Assembly (NCBI RefSeq): GCF_003426815.1
Contig: NZ_QKYK01000011.1
Location: 62,001-126,000 of the forward strand
Direction of reading: 5' to 3'
DNA length: 64,000 nt
From: Desertimonas flava
Lineage (GTDB): Bacteria; Actinomycetota; Acidimicrobiia; Acidimicrobiales; Ilumatobacteraceae
Part shown: piece by piece, positions 7,987 through 15,438 of the stretch
How the letters are laid out: every line of letters begins with the position of its first letter
Numbering within the stretch: position 1 is the first letter of the stretch
Notes under the pieces: model-generated
The model's input: the letters and a program-made list of their open reading frames with translations, nothing else
What the model was told of the DNA's origin: nothing
The model's database searches: none
Made by a program: the position numbers and the translations under genes

Positions 7987-8874
7987 TCAGGGATCGCCGA
8001 GGCGGTGCGACAGCGCGTTGGCGGCGTCGACGACGGCTGTGGCCGTCGCCGACCTGACGTCGTTGGGGACGGTGGCGGTCGTTCCGATGATGGCCAGTAC
8101 GGCGGCAATGTGTCCATCGCGAAACACCGGCGCCGCAACGGTGCGGACCCCGTGCCACGCGGGCGTGCTGAGAGCGAGGCCCCGTTTGCGAATGGCGAGC
8201 AGCTCGGCGTGATCGTCGGTGGTCGTCTCGGGGTCGGTGAGCCGGTCATTCATGAGGAACGCCCGGAACACCTGACTCTGCGCCGACTCGTTGTCCAGTC
8301 GGGATCCGACGCGGACGTTGATCTGTAGGAATCGGTCGGTGTTGTCATCGGTTCGCACGACGATCGGCGCTTCGCCGTCCCAGACCGACAGGACAACGGT
8401 CTCGTTCGTCTGGCGCACCAGTTCCTCCATGATGGAGGCGGCCAGCGTGATGAGCGGCAGCCCTGCTCGTGCCGCCGCAGCGAGGGTGAGGATCTGTGAG
8501 CCGAGTGTGTACTCGGCGGTGCGGCGGTCGTAGCGCAGCAGATGCCGGTGGCGGAGTGCGACCGCATACCGGTGGGCCGTCGGTTTGCTGATGCCGAGCA
8601 GGGCGGTGATCTCGGCGAGTGTGAGTCGCGGACGGCTGGGGGTGAAGAGCTCGAGCAGGCTCGCCGCCCGGTCGACCGATTGGATCTTCCCGATCGGGTC
8701 GTTCGAAGCGTCCCGCGGAAGGAGATCGCGGCTCGAGATGTGCTCGTCGGCGGCCTCGTGATCGCCGTCGATACCTGGTCGCCGGTTCATAGGTATCGGT
8801 TGACGGTAGCGGTCACCTGCCTTGGGGCCGCTTTTCTCCGACAGCAGACGGCGGCCTGCTGTGTCCGCGCTCAT
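7987..8874 (-). CDS. IclR-family transcriptional regulator (copy 1)
   Basis: A 295-residue regulator. After about 60 extra residues, the winged helix-turn-helix begins at IQSVDRAASLLELF and includes the LGISKPTAHRYAVAL recognition region. The C-terminal effector domain includes NETVVLSVWDGEAPIVVR and ends with the conserved IGTTATVP segment. The effector half closely resembles the second IclR gene at 13735-14466, so the two are paralogues flanking one transporter/dioxygenase operon. It is divergent from that operon across a 158-bp gap and probably controls it. The ATG at 8874 gives the long form; the internal ATG at 8790 would remove most of the extension, and neither has a strong ribosome site. 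Confidence 0.9.
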   Translation of the reverse strand: MSADTAGRRLLSEKSGPKAGDRYRQPIPMNRRPGIDGDHEAADEHISSRDLLPRDASNDPIGKIQSVDRAASLLELFTPSRPRLTLAEITALLGISKPTAHRYAVALRHRHLLRYDRRTAEYTLGSQILTLAAAARAGLPLITLAASIMEELVRQTNETVVLSVWDGEAPIVVRTDDNTDRFLQINVRVGSRLDNESAQSQVFRAFLMNDRLTDPETTTDDHAELLAIRKRGLALSTPAWHGVRTVAAPVFRDGHIAAVLAIIGTTATVPNDVRSATATAVVDAANALSHRLGDP

Positions 8875-8944
8875 GAGCGCGGGCGGTGCCGATGGCGGAG
8901 ACGTGCGTCAGCCGTGAGTTGACGAGCGCCGCCACGCATGTCAG

Positions 8945-8965
8945 TATGAGAGATGCCGTTTCATA
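8945..8965. promoter_or_regulatory. Candidate IclR operator in the divergent promoter
   Basis: TATGA at 8945 and TCATA at 8961 form a dyad with an 11-base spacer. A GAGAGAT element occurs twice nearby. The site lies between the IclR gene and the binding-protein gene, about 70 bases before the latter, as expected for an IclR-type operator. The dyad is short, so this is tentative. Confidence 0.3.
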
Positions 8966-9032
8966 TCGAGAGATTTGGCAGCGACCATCTCCCAGACGAC
9001 GTGATGCCGGCAGGGATCCAAGACAAGGGGAA

Positions 9033-10031
9033 ATGATGATGAATCGAAAGCGCTCTACCGCTGCCGTCGCCGGCGTCCTCGCTCTGGTGGGAACCGGAGG
9101 TGTGGCAACGGCGTCGTCGTCCGAAGAGACCTCGATCCGAGTGACGACGCTGGGACTGTGCACCGAGGTTCCCCACTGGGCAGAGGTCCAGGGCTTCCAT
9201 GAGGCCGAGGGGCTGTCTGTCGAGTTCGTCTCCACCACGGGTGGCGCTGCGGGCCTCGACGCGATCGAGGCGGGAGAAGCAGACATCGCCTTCGTCAACC
9301 CGATGACGTTTCTGAATGCAGTCGAAGCGGGCCGCGATCTGGTCGTCGTTGCCGGGGCGGGCACGTCGATGCCCGACAACAACGGCGTGATCGTCAGCGC
9401 CGACAGCGACGTGGAGCGGCCCGCTGATCTCGTGGACCACACGATCGGCATCAACGAGATCGGAGGCCTCGGGTACGTGATGACCCAGGCATGGATCGCG
9501 GCTGACGGCGGGGATCCCGATGACGCCGAGTTCGTCGCCTTGGGCTTTCCAGAACTGGTGCCGGCAGTCGAGGGAGGACAGATCGATGCCGCTCAGGTGA
9601 CGGCCAACCAGACCGCACAAGCGGCTGCGTCCGACAACTTGAGAGTGCTCGGCAACCCCTTCTACGAGGTCGTCGGCTCGATCCCGACCGCCTTCTGGGT
9701 GGCCAAGCGAGATTTCGTCGAGTCCGGTGATGCCGCCGAGCGATGGAACGCTGCGATCGTTGCTGCTGGGGCCGACTTCGACGATCCGGCCAACCGCGAA
9801 GAGCAGTTCGAAGTGATGAGCGAGTTCTGCCAGTCCGACGTGTCCGTGTTGGAGGCGACCCCGTACACCGAGCAGCCCGGCACCCTCAACGTCGACGAGT
9901 TCCAGGGGCTCATCGACGTGTTGGCGGAGCAGGGGGCACTGGGCGAGGAACACGCGGCCACGGATCTGGTTGCTCCGTTTGCGGTGGCGGCAACGGATGA
10001 GGCCGCTGCGCCGAGCAGCACCACTCCCTGA
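9033..10031 (+). CDS. ABC transporter substrate-binding protein, NMT1/THI5-SsuA-like
   Basis: About 330 residues. A signal peptide of roughly 27 residues ends VATASSS; there is no lipobox cysteine, so it appears to be a soluble secreted receptor rather than a lipoprotein. The mature protein shows NMT1/THI5-like features: HWAEVQGFHEAEGLSVEF, then GGAAGLDAIEAGEADIAFVNP, then DHTIGINEIGGLGY. The family carries receptors for alkanesulfonates, taurine, nitrate, pyrimidine precursors and aromatic acids. Three successive ATG codons (9033, 9036, 9039) follow an AAGGGG site, so the exact start is uncertain by two codons. It opens an operon with two permeases, an ATPase and a TauD-like dioxygenase. Confidence 0.88.
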   Translation: MMMNRKRSTAAVAGVLALVGTGGVATASSSEETSIRVTTLGLCTEVPHWAEVQGFHEAEGLSVEFVSTTGGAAGLDAIEAGEADIAFVNPMTFLNAVEAGRDLVVVAGAGTSMPDNNGVIVSADSDVERPADLVDHTIGINEIGGLGYVMTQAWIAADGGDPDDAEFVALGFPELVPAVEGGQIDAAQVTANQTAQAAASDNLRVLGNPFYEVVGSIPTAFWVAKRDFVESGDAAERWNAAIVAAGADFDDPANREEQFEVMSEFCQSDVSVLEATPYTEQPGTLNVDEFQGLIDVLAEQGALGEEHAATDLVAPFAVAATDEAAAPSSTTP

Positions 10032-10037
10032 CGGTTG

Positions 10038-10811
10038 ATGTTGCACGTGGGAGGCCGGCGTCGATTGATCGACGCCGGCCTCGGACTCCTCGGCACCGCC
10101 TTGATCGTCGCCGGGTGGTGGATCGTCTGGGCAGCTGGATGGGTCTCGGAGCGGTCGCTCCCGGCACCCCACGAGGTGCTCGCACGCATCGTGGATCTCG
10201 TCGCCGACGGCGAGTTCTGGTTCCAGCTCCGCGACACCATGTGGACCTGGATCCTCAGCCTGATCATCGTGACGGCCGTTGCCGTCCCGGTCGGCCTGCT
10301 CATCGGACAGATCCCGGCGCTCGCCAAGCCGACCCAGGTAGCGGTGAACGGGTTGCGATCGGTGCCGTCGACGGCGTTGTTGGCGGTGGCGATCATCACG
10401 TTCGGGCTGGGGTACGAGATGAAGCTCGCCTTGACCCTGTACGCCATTGCGTGGCCGGTGTTGATCAACACCATCTATGGGTCGCAGCAGACCGAGCCAC
10501 TTCGGCTCGACGTGGCCCGCACGCTGGCTTGGGGTCGGACGCGGACGTTCGCCCAGATCGTGCTCCCGAGCGCCCTCCCGATGATTGCCACCGGTGTGCG
10601 CATCGCATCTGGAACGTCGCTCGTCGTGATCTTGAGCGCCGAACTGTTGGGCGCGTCGAAGGGCGTCGGGGTGCTGATCCGGATCTACCAGCAAGCGGAA
10701 CGACCTGACTTCGTCTACGCAGGGATCGTGTTGGTCGGGGGTCTCGGCATGGTGCTCTACACGGCCCTGGTCGTGGTCGAAGGTCGGATCCTGAGGTGGA
10801 ACCGTGCCTAA
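10038..10811 (+). CDS. ABC transporter permease, SsuC/TauC type (permease 1)
   Basis: A 257-residue inner-membrane permease with about six helices and the BPD-type EAA loop, here ARTLAWGRTRTFAQIVLPSALP, that docks with the ATPase. The start is the ATG just after the binding-protein stop; a TTG three bases earlier is possible. It ends 8 bases inside the next permease gene. Sulfonate and taurine importers usually have one permease gene acting as a homodimer, whereas two different permease genes sit side by side here, implying a heterodimeric channel. Confidence 0.88.
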   Translation: MLHVGGRRRLIDAGLGLLGTALIVAGWWIVWAAGWVSERSLPAPHEVLARIVDLVADGEFWFQLRDTMWTWILSLIIVTAVAVPVGLLIGQIPALAKPTQVAVNGLRSVPSTALLAVAIITFGLGYEMKLALTLYAIAWPVLINTIYGSQQTEPLRLDVARTLAWGRTRTFAQIVLPSALPMIATGVRIASGTSLVVILSAELLGASKGVGVLIRIYQQAERPDFVYAGIVLVGGLGMVLYTALVVVEGRILRWNRA

Positions 10812-11676
10812 TGCGACGACGAGCGCGCTGGTTGCCTCGACGCCTCGTCCGACGAGCACACGGGGTTGGACGCGTCAACCGGTCGTTCACGCGGCGAGGA
10901 GCATTGGCCACCTTCTGTCGTCGGTGTGGCTCGTCGTGTTGCTCTTGATCGTGTGGGAGCTGGTCGCCCGTTCCGCCGATGTCCGGCACTTTCCACCGCT
11001 GAGCGAGATCTTTCGGCAGTTCCGCGAGGACTGGTTGACGGGCGATCCCACGACGCTGTTCCTGTCCGAGCACTTCTGGGAGAACGCCGGCCCGAGTCTT
11101 CGCAGATTCGGCATCGGTTGGTTCCTCTCCATCGTGATCGGAGTCGCTGCGGGCGTGGTGCTGGGTCGGTCCCGGGTCGCGGCGGCGATGTTCAACCCTC
11201 TGATCCGCTTCTCGATCGCGACGCCCAAGACGATCCTGCTCCCGTTGGCTGTGACGTTCTTCGGCGTCGTGGACGAGATGAACATCTTCTTGATCTTCAT
11301 CGGCACGGTCTGGGTGATCCTGATCAACACGATGGACGCCGTTGCCACCATCGACTCGATGTGGCTGCGCTCGGCGAGGAGCATCGGCTTGCCGAAGGTA
11401 CGCCTCCTTCGAACGGTGATACTTCCGGCGGCAAGCCCACAGATCATGGCCGGCATCCGAGTCAGCCTCGGAGTGGGGCTGATCCTCATGGTGATCTCCG
11501 AGCTGTATGCGACGACCAGTGGAGTCGGCTACGAGATCACCCTCGCGCAACGTACGTTCAAGTACCTCCCGATGTGGTCGGCGATCATGCTGGTGGCGAT
11601 CATCGGCATCGTGCTCAACATGGCGTTCGATGTCGTCGAGCGCAGACTGCTCCGATGGACCCAGCGCAAGCGATAG
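10804..11676 (+). CDS. ABC transporter permease, SsuC/TauC type (permease 2)
   Basis: A 290-residue permease of the same family as its neighbour, with a longer cytoplasmic N-terminus of about 35 residues, six predicted helices and the EAA loop ARSIGLPKVRLLRTVILPAASP. It starts at a GTG that overlaps the first permease by 8 bases, so expression is coupled. The C-terminus has the QRTFKYLPMWSAI segment typical of nitrate/sulfonate/bicarbonate permeases. It probably pairs with permease 1 to form the channel. Confidence 0.88.
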   Translation: MPNATTSALVASTPRPTSTRGWTRQPVVHAARSIGHLLSSVWLVVLLLIVWELVARSADVRHFPPLSEIFRQFREDWLTGDPTTLFLSEHFWENAGPSLRRFGIGWFLSIVIGVAAGVVLGRSRVAAAMFNPLIRFSIATPKTILLPLAVTFFGVVDEMNIFLIFIGTVWVILINTMDAVATIDSMWLRSARSIGLPKVRLLRTVILPAASPQIMAGIRVSLGVGLILMVISELYATTSGVGYEITLAQRTFKYLPMWSAIMLVAIIGIVLNMAFDVVERRLLRWTQRKR

Positions 11677-11697
11677 ACGCGACAAGTAAGGCATCAC

Positions 11698-12501
11698 ATG
11701 TTTCAACTCATCGACGTCGGAAAGAACTACGCCACCCGTGCGGGTGAGCGTGTCGCAGTGGCGGGAGCCAACGTGACGATCGAGCCGAACGAATTCGTCT
11801 CGATCGTCGGGCCGTCAGGATGCGGAAAGTCCACCCTCCTCATGATCATGGCCGGGCTGCTCGACGCGTCGAGCGGACAGGTTCTCTTCGACGGTGAGCC
11901 GGTCAACGGACCGCCCGCGGGCTTGTCAGTGGTCTTTCAGGACTACAGCCGGTCCCTCTTTCCCTGGATGACGGTCGGCAAGAACATCGGCGCCGCCCTC
12001 GTCCGCTCCCGGCTGAGCAAGTCCGATCGGCACGATCGGATCGAACATGCCCTGACGTCGGTCGGGCTGGACGGCGCTGCGCATCTACACCCCTCGCAGC
12101 TGTCTGGCGGCATGCAACAGCGCGTAGCCATCGCCCGGGCACTGGCCACGAATCCACGCGTGATGCTCATGGACGAACCCCTCGCCGCCGTGGACGCCCA
12201 GACCCGCGCCGATCTCGAGGACCTCGTACTGCGCGTGCGACACGAATACAACGTCACGGTCGTGCTCGTCACCCACGACATCGACGAGGCCGTGTACGTG
12301 GCCGATCGGGTGGTGGTGATGGCCGCGAACCCGGGCCGCATCATCGCCGACGTGCCCGTCGAACTGCCCAGGCCGCGCGACCAGGTCGACACAAAGCGCC
12401 ACCCCCAATTCGTCGACCTGCGCGCCCAGGTCTTCGAGCTGGTGATGCGTCGCCGTGAAGCAACCACCGAACGGCTCCTGACCGCAGGTGAGGCGCGATG
12501 A
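11698..12501 (+). CDS. ABC transporter ATP-binding protein, SsuB/TauB type
   Basis: A 267-residue ATPase energising the importer formed with the two upstream permeases. Walker A GPSGCGKST lies near 38-46, the Q-loop includes VFQDYSRSLFPWMTV, the signature is LSGGMQQR, and Walker B MLMDEPL is followed by a H-loop in LVTHDIDEA. The TauB/SsuB-like features are the FPWMTV segment after the Q-loop and the AANPGRI ending. It follows permease 2 by 21 bases and precedes the dioxygenase gene in the same orientation. Confidence 0.92.
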   Translation: MFQLIDVGKNYATRAGERVAVAGANVTIEPNEFVSIVGPSGCGKSTLLMIMAGLLDASSGQVLFDGEPVNGPPAGLSVVFQDYSRSLFPWMTVGKNIGAALVRSRLSKSDRHDRIEHALTSVGLDGAAHLHPSQLSGGMQQRVAIARALATNPRVMLMDEPLAAVDAQTRADLEDLVLRVRHEYNVTVVLVTHDIDEAVYVADRVVVMAANPGRIIADVPVELPRPRDQVDTKRHPQFVDLRAQVFELVMRRREATTERLLTAGEAR

Positions 12502-12595
12502 CCGGTCCCATCGATCCGCCGTGCCGTCAACCGAGCCGGCGCAGGCTCTCCAGACTCGGAACCGACCGTTCACGACACATCGGGAGACGTGGCAC

Positions 12596-13675
12596 TTGAG
12601 CACCGACACGATCCGTCATCTGAGCCCGATCGACGGGCCAACCGCCTGGCGTGGCGACGATCTCCAGCACCGCACGGACTGGATCTACCAGCTCAGCAGC
12701 AGCGAGTGTTCCGACCTCGAGACGGTTGGCGAGCGCTTCGTGGCCGACGACCCCGATCTCCGCACCGTCACGGCCGACGCCTACCCGCTCGCCGCGGCGC
12801 GCGCGGTGATCGATGAGTGTGCACGGCAGATGGACCGCGGGCTCGGCTTCGTCCTCGTCCGCGGCCTCGACACCCCGGCGTACGGCGACACGTTGGCCGG
12901 GGCGATCTTCTACGTGATGGGCCTGCACCTCGGTCAGCCGATGGAACAGAACCAGATGGGTAACGTTCTCGACCACGTCATTGCCACCTCGAACAAGTCG
13001 ATGGCAGACAAAGGAGCGCTGCCGTCACGGGTGCGCGACCGGCTGCGGTTCCACTCCGACAGCTCCGACGTCGTGGCCCTCATGTGTCTGCGGCCGGCCC
13101 GCGAAGGGGGCGCGAGCAGCCTCGCCAGTGGGACCACCATCTTCAACGAGATCCTTCGGCTCCGCCCCGACCTCGCACCGCTGCTCTTCGACAACTGGTA
13201 CTGGGACTGGCGAGGACAGGACCCCGACGCCCGATCGGACTTCTACGTCTCGCCGATCTGCAGTCATGTCGACGGTGTGTTCAGCACCTACGCCGGCACG
13301 ACGATGATCAAGTCCGCCCAGAAGTTCGACGGCGTGCCTGTGCTCACCCAAGATCAGCTCGATCTGCTCGATCTGTACGACGAGGTCACCCAGCAGCCCG
13401 GCCTCGCCCTCGACATGAACTTTCAGCCCGGCGACACACAATGGCTGCTCAACTACGCCGCGCTGCACTCCCGCACCGCGTATCAGGACTGGCCCGAGCC
13501 CGAGCGGCGCCGCCACTTGCTCCGGCTGTGGTTGAAGCGAGACGTCGGTCGGCCACTGGTGGCACAGTTCGGCAAGCCGGTCAGCGGTAGCCGACCGATG
13601 AACCGGGCAAGGCTGCCCGGCGGGGCATTCCGCATCGGCGAAGCCGTCGTTCCCAACGAAGCCTGGGGCAACTGA
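12596..13675 (+). CDS. TauD/TfdA-like Fe(II)/2-oxoglutarate dioxygenase
   Basis: About 359 residues in this start choice. The TTG at 12596 has GGGAGA eight bases upstream; an in-frame GTG at 12488 overlapping the ATPase gene would add 36 low-complexity residues. The jelly-roll oxygenase has the iron ligands H-S-D near 153-155 and a distal His near 291 (ALHSRTAYQD), followed by an Arg-rich ERRRHLLRLWL expected to bind 2-oxoglutarate. Relatives hydroxylate taurine, sulfonates, aryloxy acids or gamma-butyrobetaine. Being co-directional with an importer suggests it releases or activates the imported substrate, for example by oxidative cleavage. The substrate cannot be named from sequence. Confidence 0.82.
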   Translation: MSTDTIRHLSPIDGPTAWRGDDLQHRTDWIYQLSSSECSDLETVGERFVADDPDLRTVTADAYPLAAARAVIDECARQMDRGLGFVLVRGLDTPAYGDTLAGAIFYVMGLHLGQPMEQNQMGNVLDHVIATSNKSMADKGALPSRVRDRLRFHSDSSDVVALMCLRPAREGGASSLASGTTIFNEILRLRPDLAPLLFDNWYWDWRGQDPDARSDFYVSPICSHVDGVFSTYAGTTMIKSAQKFDGVPVLTQDQLDLLDLYDEVTQQPGLALDMNFQPGDTQWLLNYAALHSRTAYQDWPEPERRRHLLRLWLKRDVGRPLVAQFGKPVSGSRPMNRARLPGGAFRIGEAVVPNEAWGN

Positions 13676-13734
13676 GCCAGGGGGCCAGACATGAACGCCG
13701 TGTCACATCGGCGGTTCTCCTGGAGCGGCGTGTC

Positions 13735-14466
13735 ATGACGGCGCCCGTCCCGTCCGTCGGCCGTGATGGACCTCGACGTTCCGAGGTCGGCACCGTCGCC
13801 AAAGCAGCGGCTCTGCTGCGCTTCGTCGCAGGACGCCGACCGCCGCCGACGTTGCGCCAGATCGCGCAGGCCATCGGGGTCAGCCGAGCAACGGCTTACC
13901 GGTACGTCAGCTCCCTGCAACGGACGCATCTCCTCGCACACGATCACCGAGACGGAACATTTCGCCTCGGTCCTGGCATCTTCCCGCTCGGTGCGTCAGC
14001 ACATGCCGGCCTGTCCCTCATCAGCACCGCCGGGCCGATCATGGAGCAACTCTCACGAGCCTTGAACGAAACCGTCGTCATGAGCATCTGGGACGGTGAC
14101 GCTCCAGCAATCGTTCGAGTAGCCGACTGCTCCGACCGACTCGTTCGAGTCACCGTGATGACCGGAGCCCGTCTCGATCTCGACTCCGCGCAGGCCGCCA
14201 TCTTCCTCGCTCACCTGAACCCCGACGCACCGACGCCGACACTCGGATTGGCCGTCGGCAGCCCTCGGAATCACGGGATCCGCAGCCTCGCCGCCCCCAT
14301 CATCCTCTTCGGTGAGCTCGTCGCGGTCATCGCCGTGATCGGCACCACAGCCACCGTGCCCGATGGGGCAGACTCGCCGGTCGCCAACTCACTCCGTGCC
14401 GCAGCGCTGCGCGTCGGCGCACACCTCGGCTCGGACCATGCTGTTCCGACGGAGGGCTATCCGTGA
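13735..14466 (+). CDS. IclR-family transcriptional regulator (copy 2)
   Basis: A 243-residue regulator with helix-turn-helix IAQAIGVSRATAYRYVSSL near residues 40-60 and an effector domain containing NETVVMSIWDGDAPAIVR and IGTTATVP. These segments closely match the IclR gene at 7987-8874. A GGAG site precedes the ATG. It is the last gene of the transporter/dioxygenase operon by orientation, 59 bases after the dioxygenase. Copy 1 sits divergent at the other end, an arrangement suggesting duplication of the regulator around the operon or two regulators sensing related ligands. Confidence 0.9.
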   Translation: MTAPVPSVGRDGPRRSEVGTVAKAAALLRFVAGRRPPPTLRQIAQAIGVSRATAYRYVSSLQRTHLLAHDHRDGTFRLGPGIFPLGASAHAGLSLISTAGPIMEQLSRALNETVVMSIWDGDAPAIVRVADCSDRLVRVTVMTGARLDLDSAQAAIFLAHLNPDAPTPTLGLAVGSPRNHGIRSLAAPIILFGELVAVIAVIGTTATVPDGADSPVANSLRAAALRVGAHLGSDHAVPTEGYP

Positions 14467-14474
14467 CGCGGGAC

Positions 14475-14511
14475 GTGAACACGACCCGCAGGACCTGCGG
14501 GTTGTGTTCAC
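14475..14511. terminator. Bidirectional terminator hairpin H2
   Basis: GTGAACACGACCCGCA pairs with TGCGGGTTGTGTTCAC across a short GGACC loop. It lies between the convergent IclR copy 2 and RraA-like genes. It shares its first 16 bases exactly, and its length, with hairpin H1 at 7872-7908. Confidence 0.7.
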
Positions 14512-14527
14512 AGCGGGCCGCCGACGA

Positions 14528-15229
14528 TCACGCCGACGAGACCCACTCGACGCCCAGTGCGGTGAGCTTCTCGCGGATGCCGAAGAAGTCGAGCATCAGC
14601 TCGCCGCGGTCGAGCCGGTCGCGAGTGGCGCGTTCGGACTCGATGCGCTGCTCGGCGAGGTCGAGCACGGCCGCCGCTTCGTGACCAGCGACCACGACGA
14701 CGCCGTCGTCGTCGGCACACACCACGTCACCGGGGTGGACGATCTGCTCACCGAGCACCACGGGAACGTTCACCGAGCCCGGCGAGCCCTTCACGGTCCC
14801 CCGGCACGAGACGTGCTGCGACCACGCAGGAAAGCCCATGGCGCGCAGGTCGGTGACGTCCCGCACGGCACCATCGGTGACGATGCCGCGGACCCCGCGG
14901 GCGAGGAGCGTGGCGGCCAGCAGGTCGCCGAACAGGCCGTGGTCGGACGGTCCGGTACTTGCGACGACGAGCAGGTCGCCGGCGCGGCACTGCTCGGCGG
15001 CGGCGTGCACCATGCCGTTGTCACCGGGCTGCGTGAGGACGGTGACGGCGGTGCCGGCGACGCGCACGTCGTTCTGGATGGGTCGAATGTGCGAACCGAC
15101 ATAGCCGCGCCGCTGCATCGCCTCGTGCACGGTCGAGGTGCCGATCTCGCCGAGCCGATCGACGAGGTCGAGCGGGGCCCGCTCGATGCCGGTGACGACG
15201 ATGTGCCTGGGTGTTGGTGTATCTGTCAT
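14528..15229 (-). CDS. RraA/HMG-type aldolase (4-hydroxy-4-methyl-2-oxoglutarate or 4-carboxy-4-hydroxy-2-oxoadipate aldolase-like)
   Basis: A 233-residue protein of the RraA/class II aldolase-like family. Key segments are GTAVTVLTQPGDN near 59-71, GDLLAATLLARG, DGAVRD near 119-124 with the catalytic Arg-Asp pair, and GDVVCADDDGVVVV. It resembles enzymes that split 4-carboxy-4-hydroxy-2-oxoadipate to pyruvate and oxaloacetate at the end of protocatechuate/gallate 4,5-cleavage. Members of the family also act as oxaloacetate decarboxylases, and some are non-enzymatic RNase E inhibitors, which is unlikely here. The upstream frame is open, but the domain starts at the ATG at 15229 with an AGAGGAT site. 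It is the last gene of the peptide-importer unit. Confidence 0.85.
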   Translation of the reverse strand: MTDTPTPRHIVVTGIERAPLDLVDRLGEIGTSTVHEAMQRRGYVGSHIRPIQNDVRVAGTAVTVLTQPGDNGMVHAAAEQCRAGDLLVVASTGPSDHGLFGDLLAATLLARGVRGIVTDGAVRDVTDLRAMGFPAWSQHVSCRGTVKGSPGSVNVPVVLGEQIVHPGDVVCADDDGVVVVAGHEAAAVLDLAEQRIESERATRDRLDRGELMLDFFGIREKLTALGVEWVSSA

Positions 15230-15430
15230 AGATCCTCTCCGAAGGCCGGGGCCAGCCGGCGGTGGCCAGCCGGTCGATGCTGCGTGTCGGTTCGTGGACG
15301 CCCTGCGGGCGACGGCTGCTGGTTCCGTCGAGGCCGGTGCCTCGCAAGCACCGCGACCGTTCGCTCGTAGCTCGGCGCCTCGACGAGTTCGCCTCGGATC
15401 GCTCGCGAGCTCGCAATCCGGTCGAACATC
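15230..15430 (-). pseudogene. Possible remnant of a PLP aminotransferase gene
   Basis: The 209-base gap between the gamma-glutamyltransferase-like stop and the RraA-like start encodes, in one frame, ELVEAPSYERTVAVLARH. This resembles the VLVExPTYxRxLxxLRxHG segment of class I aminotransferases. A shifted frame continues GLDGT, and a later stretch, RPSERIYDRYTNTQ, loosely recalls the IYTxPTxQNP segment. No intact frame spans it. It may be a decayed piece of an aminotransferase, or chance; the similarity is by eye only. Confidence 0.3.
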
Positions 15431-15438
15431 GGTGTACT

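Noticed and set aside
14528..15229. Naming the RraA-like gene as the ligK aldolase of protocatechuate degradation.
   Set aside because: The motifs agree, but the window has no ring-cleavage dioxygenase or other gene of that pathway, so only the family is given.
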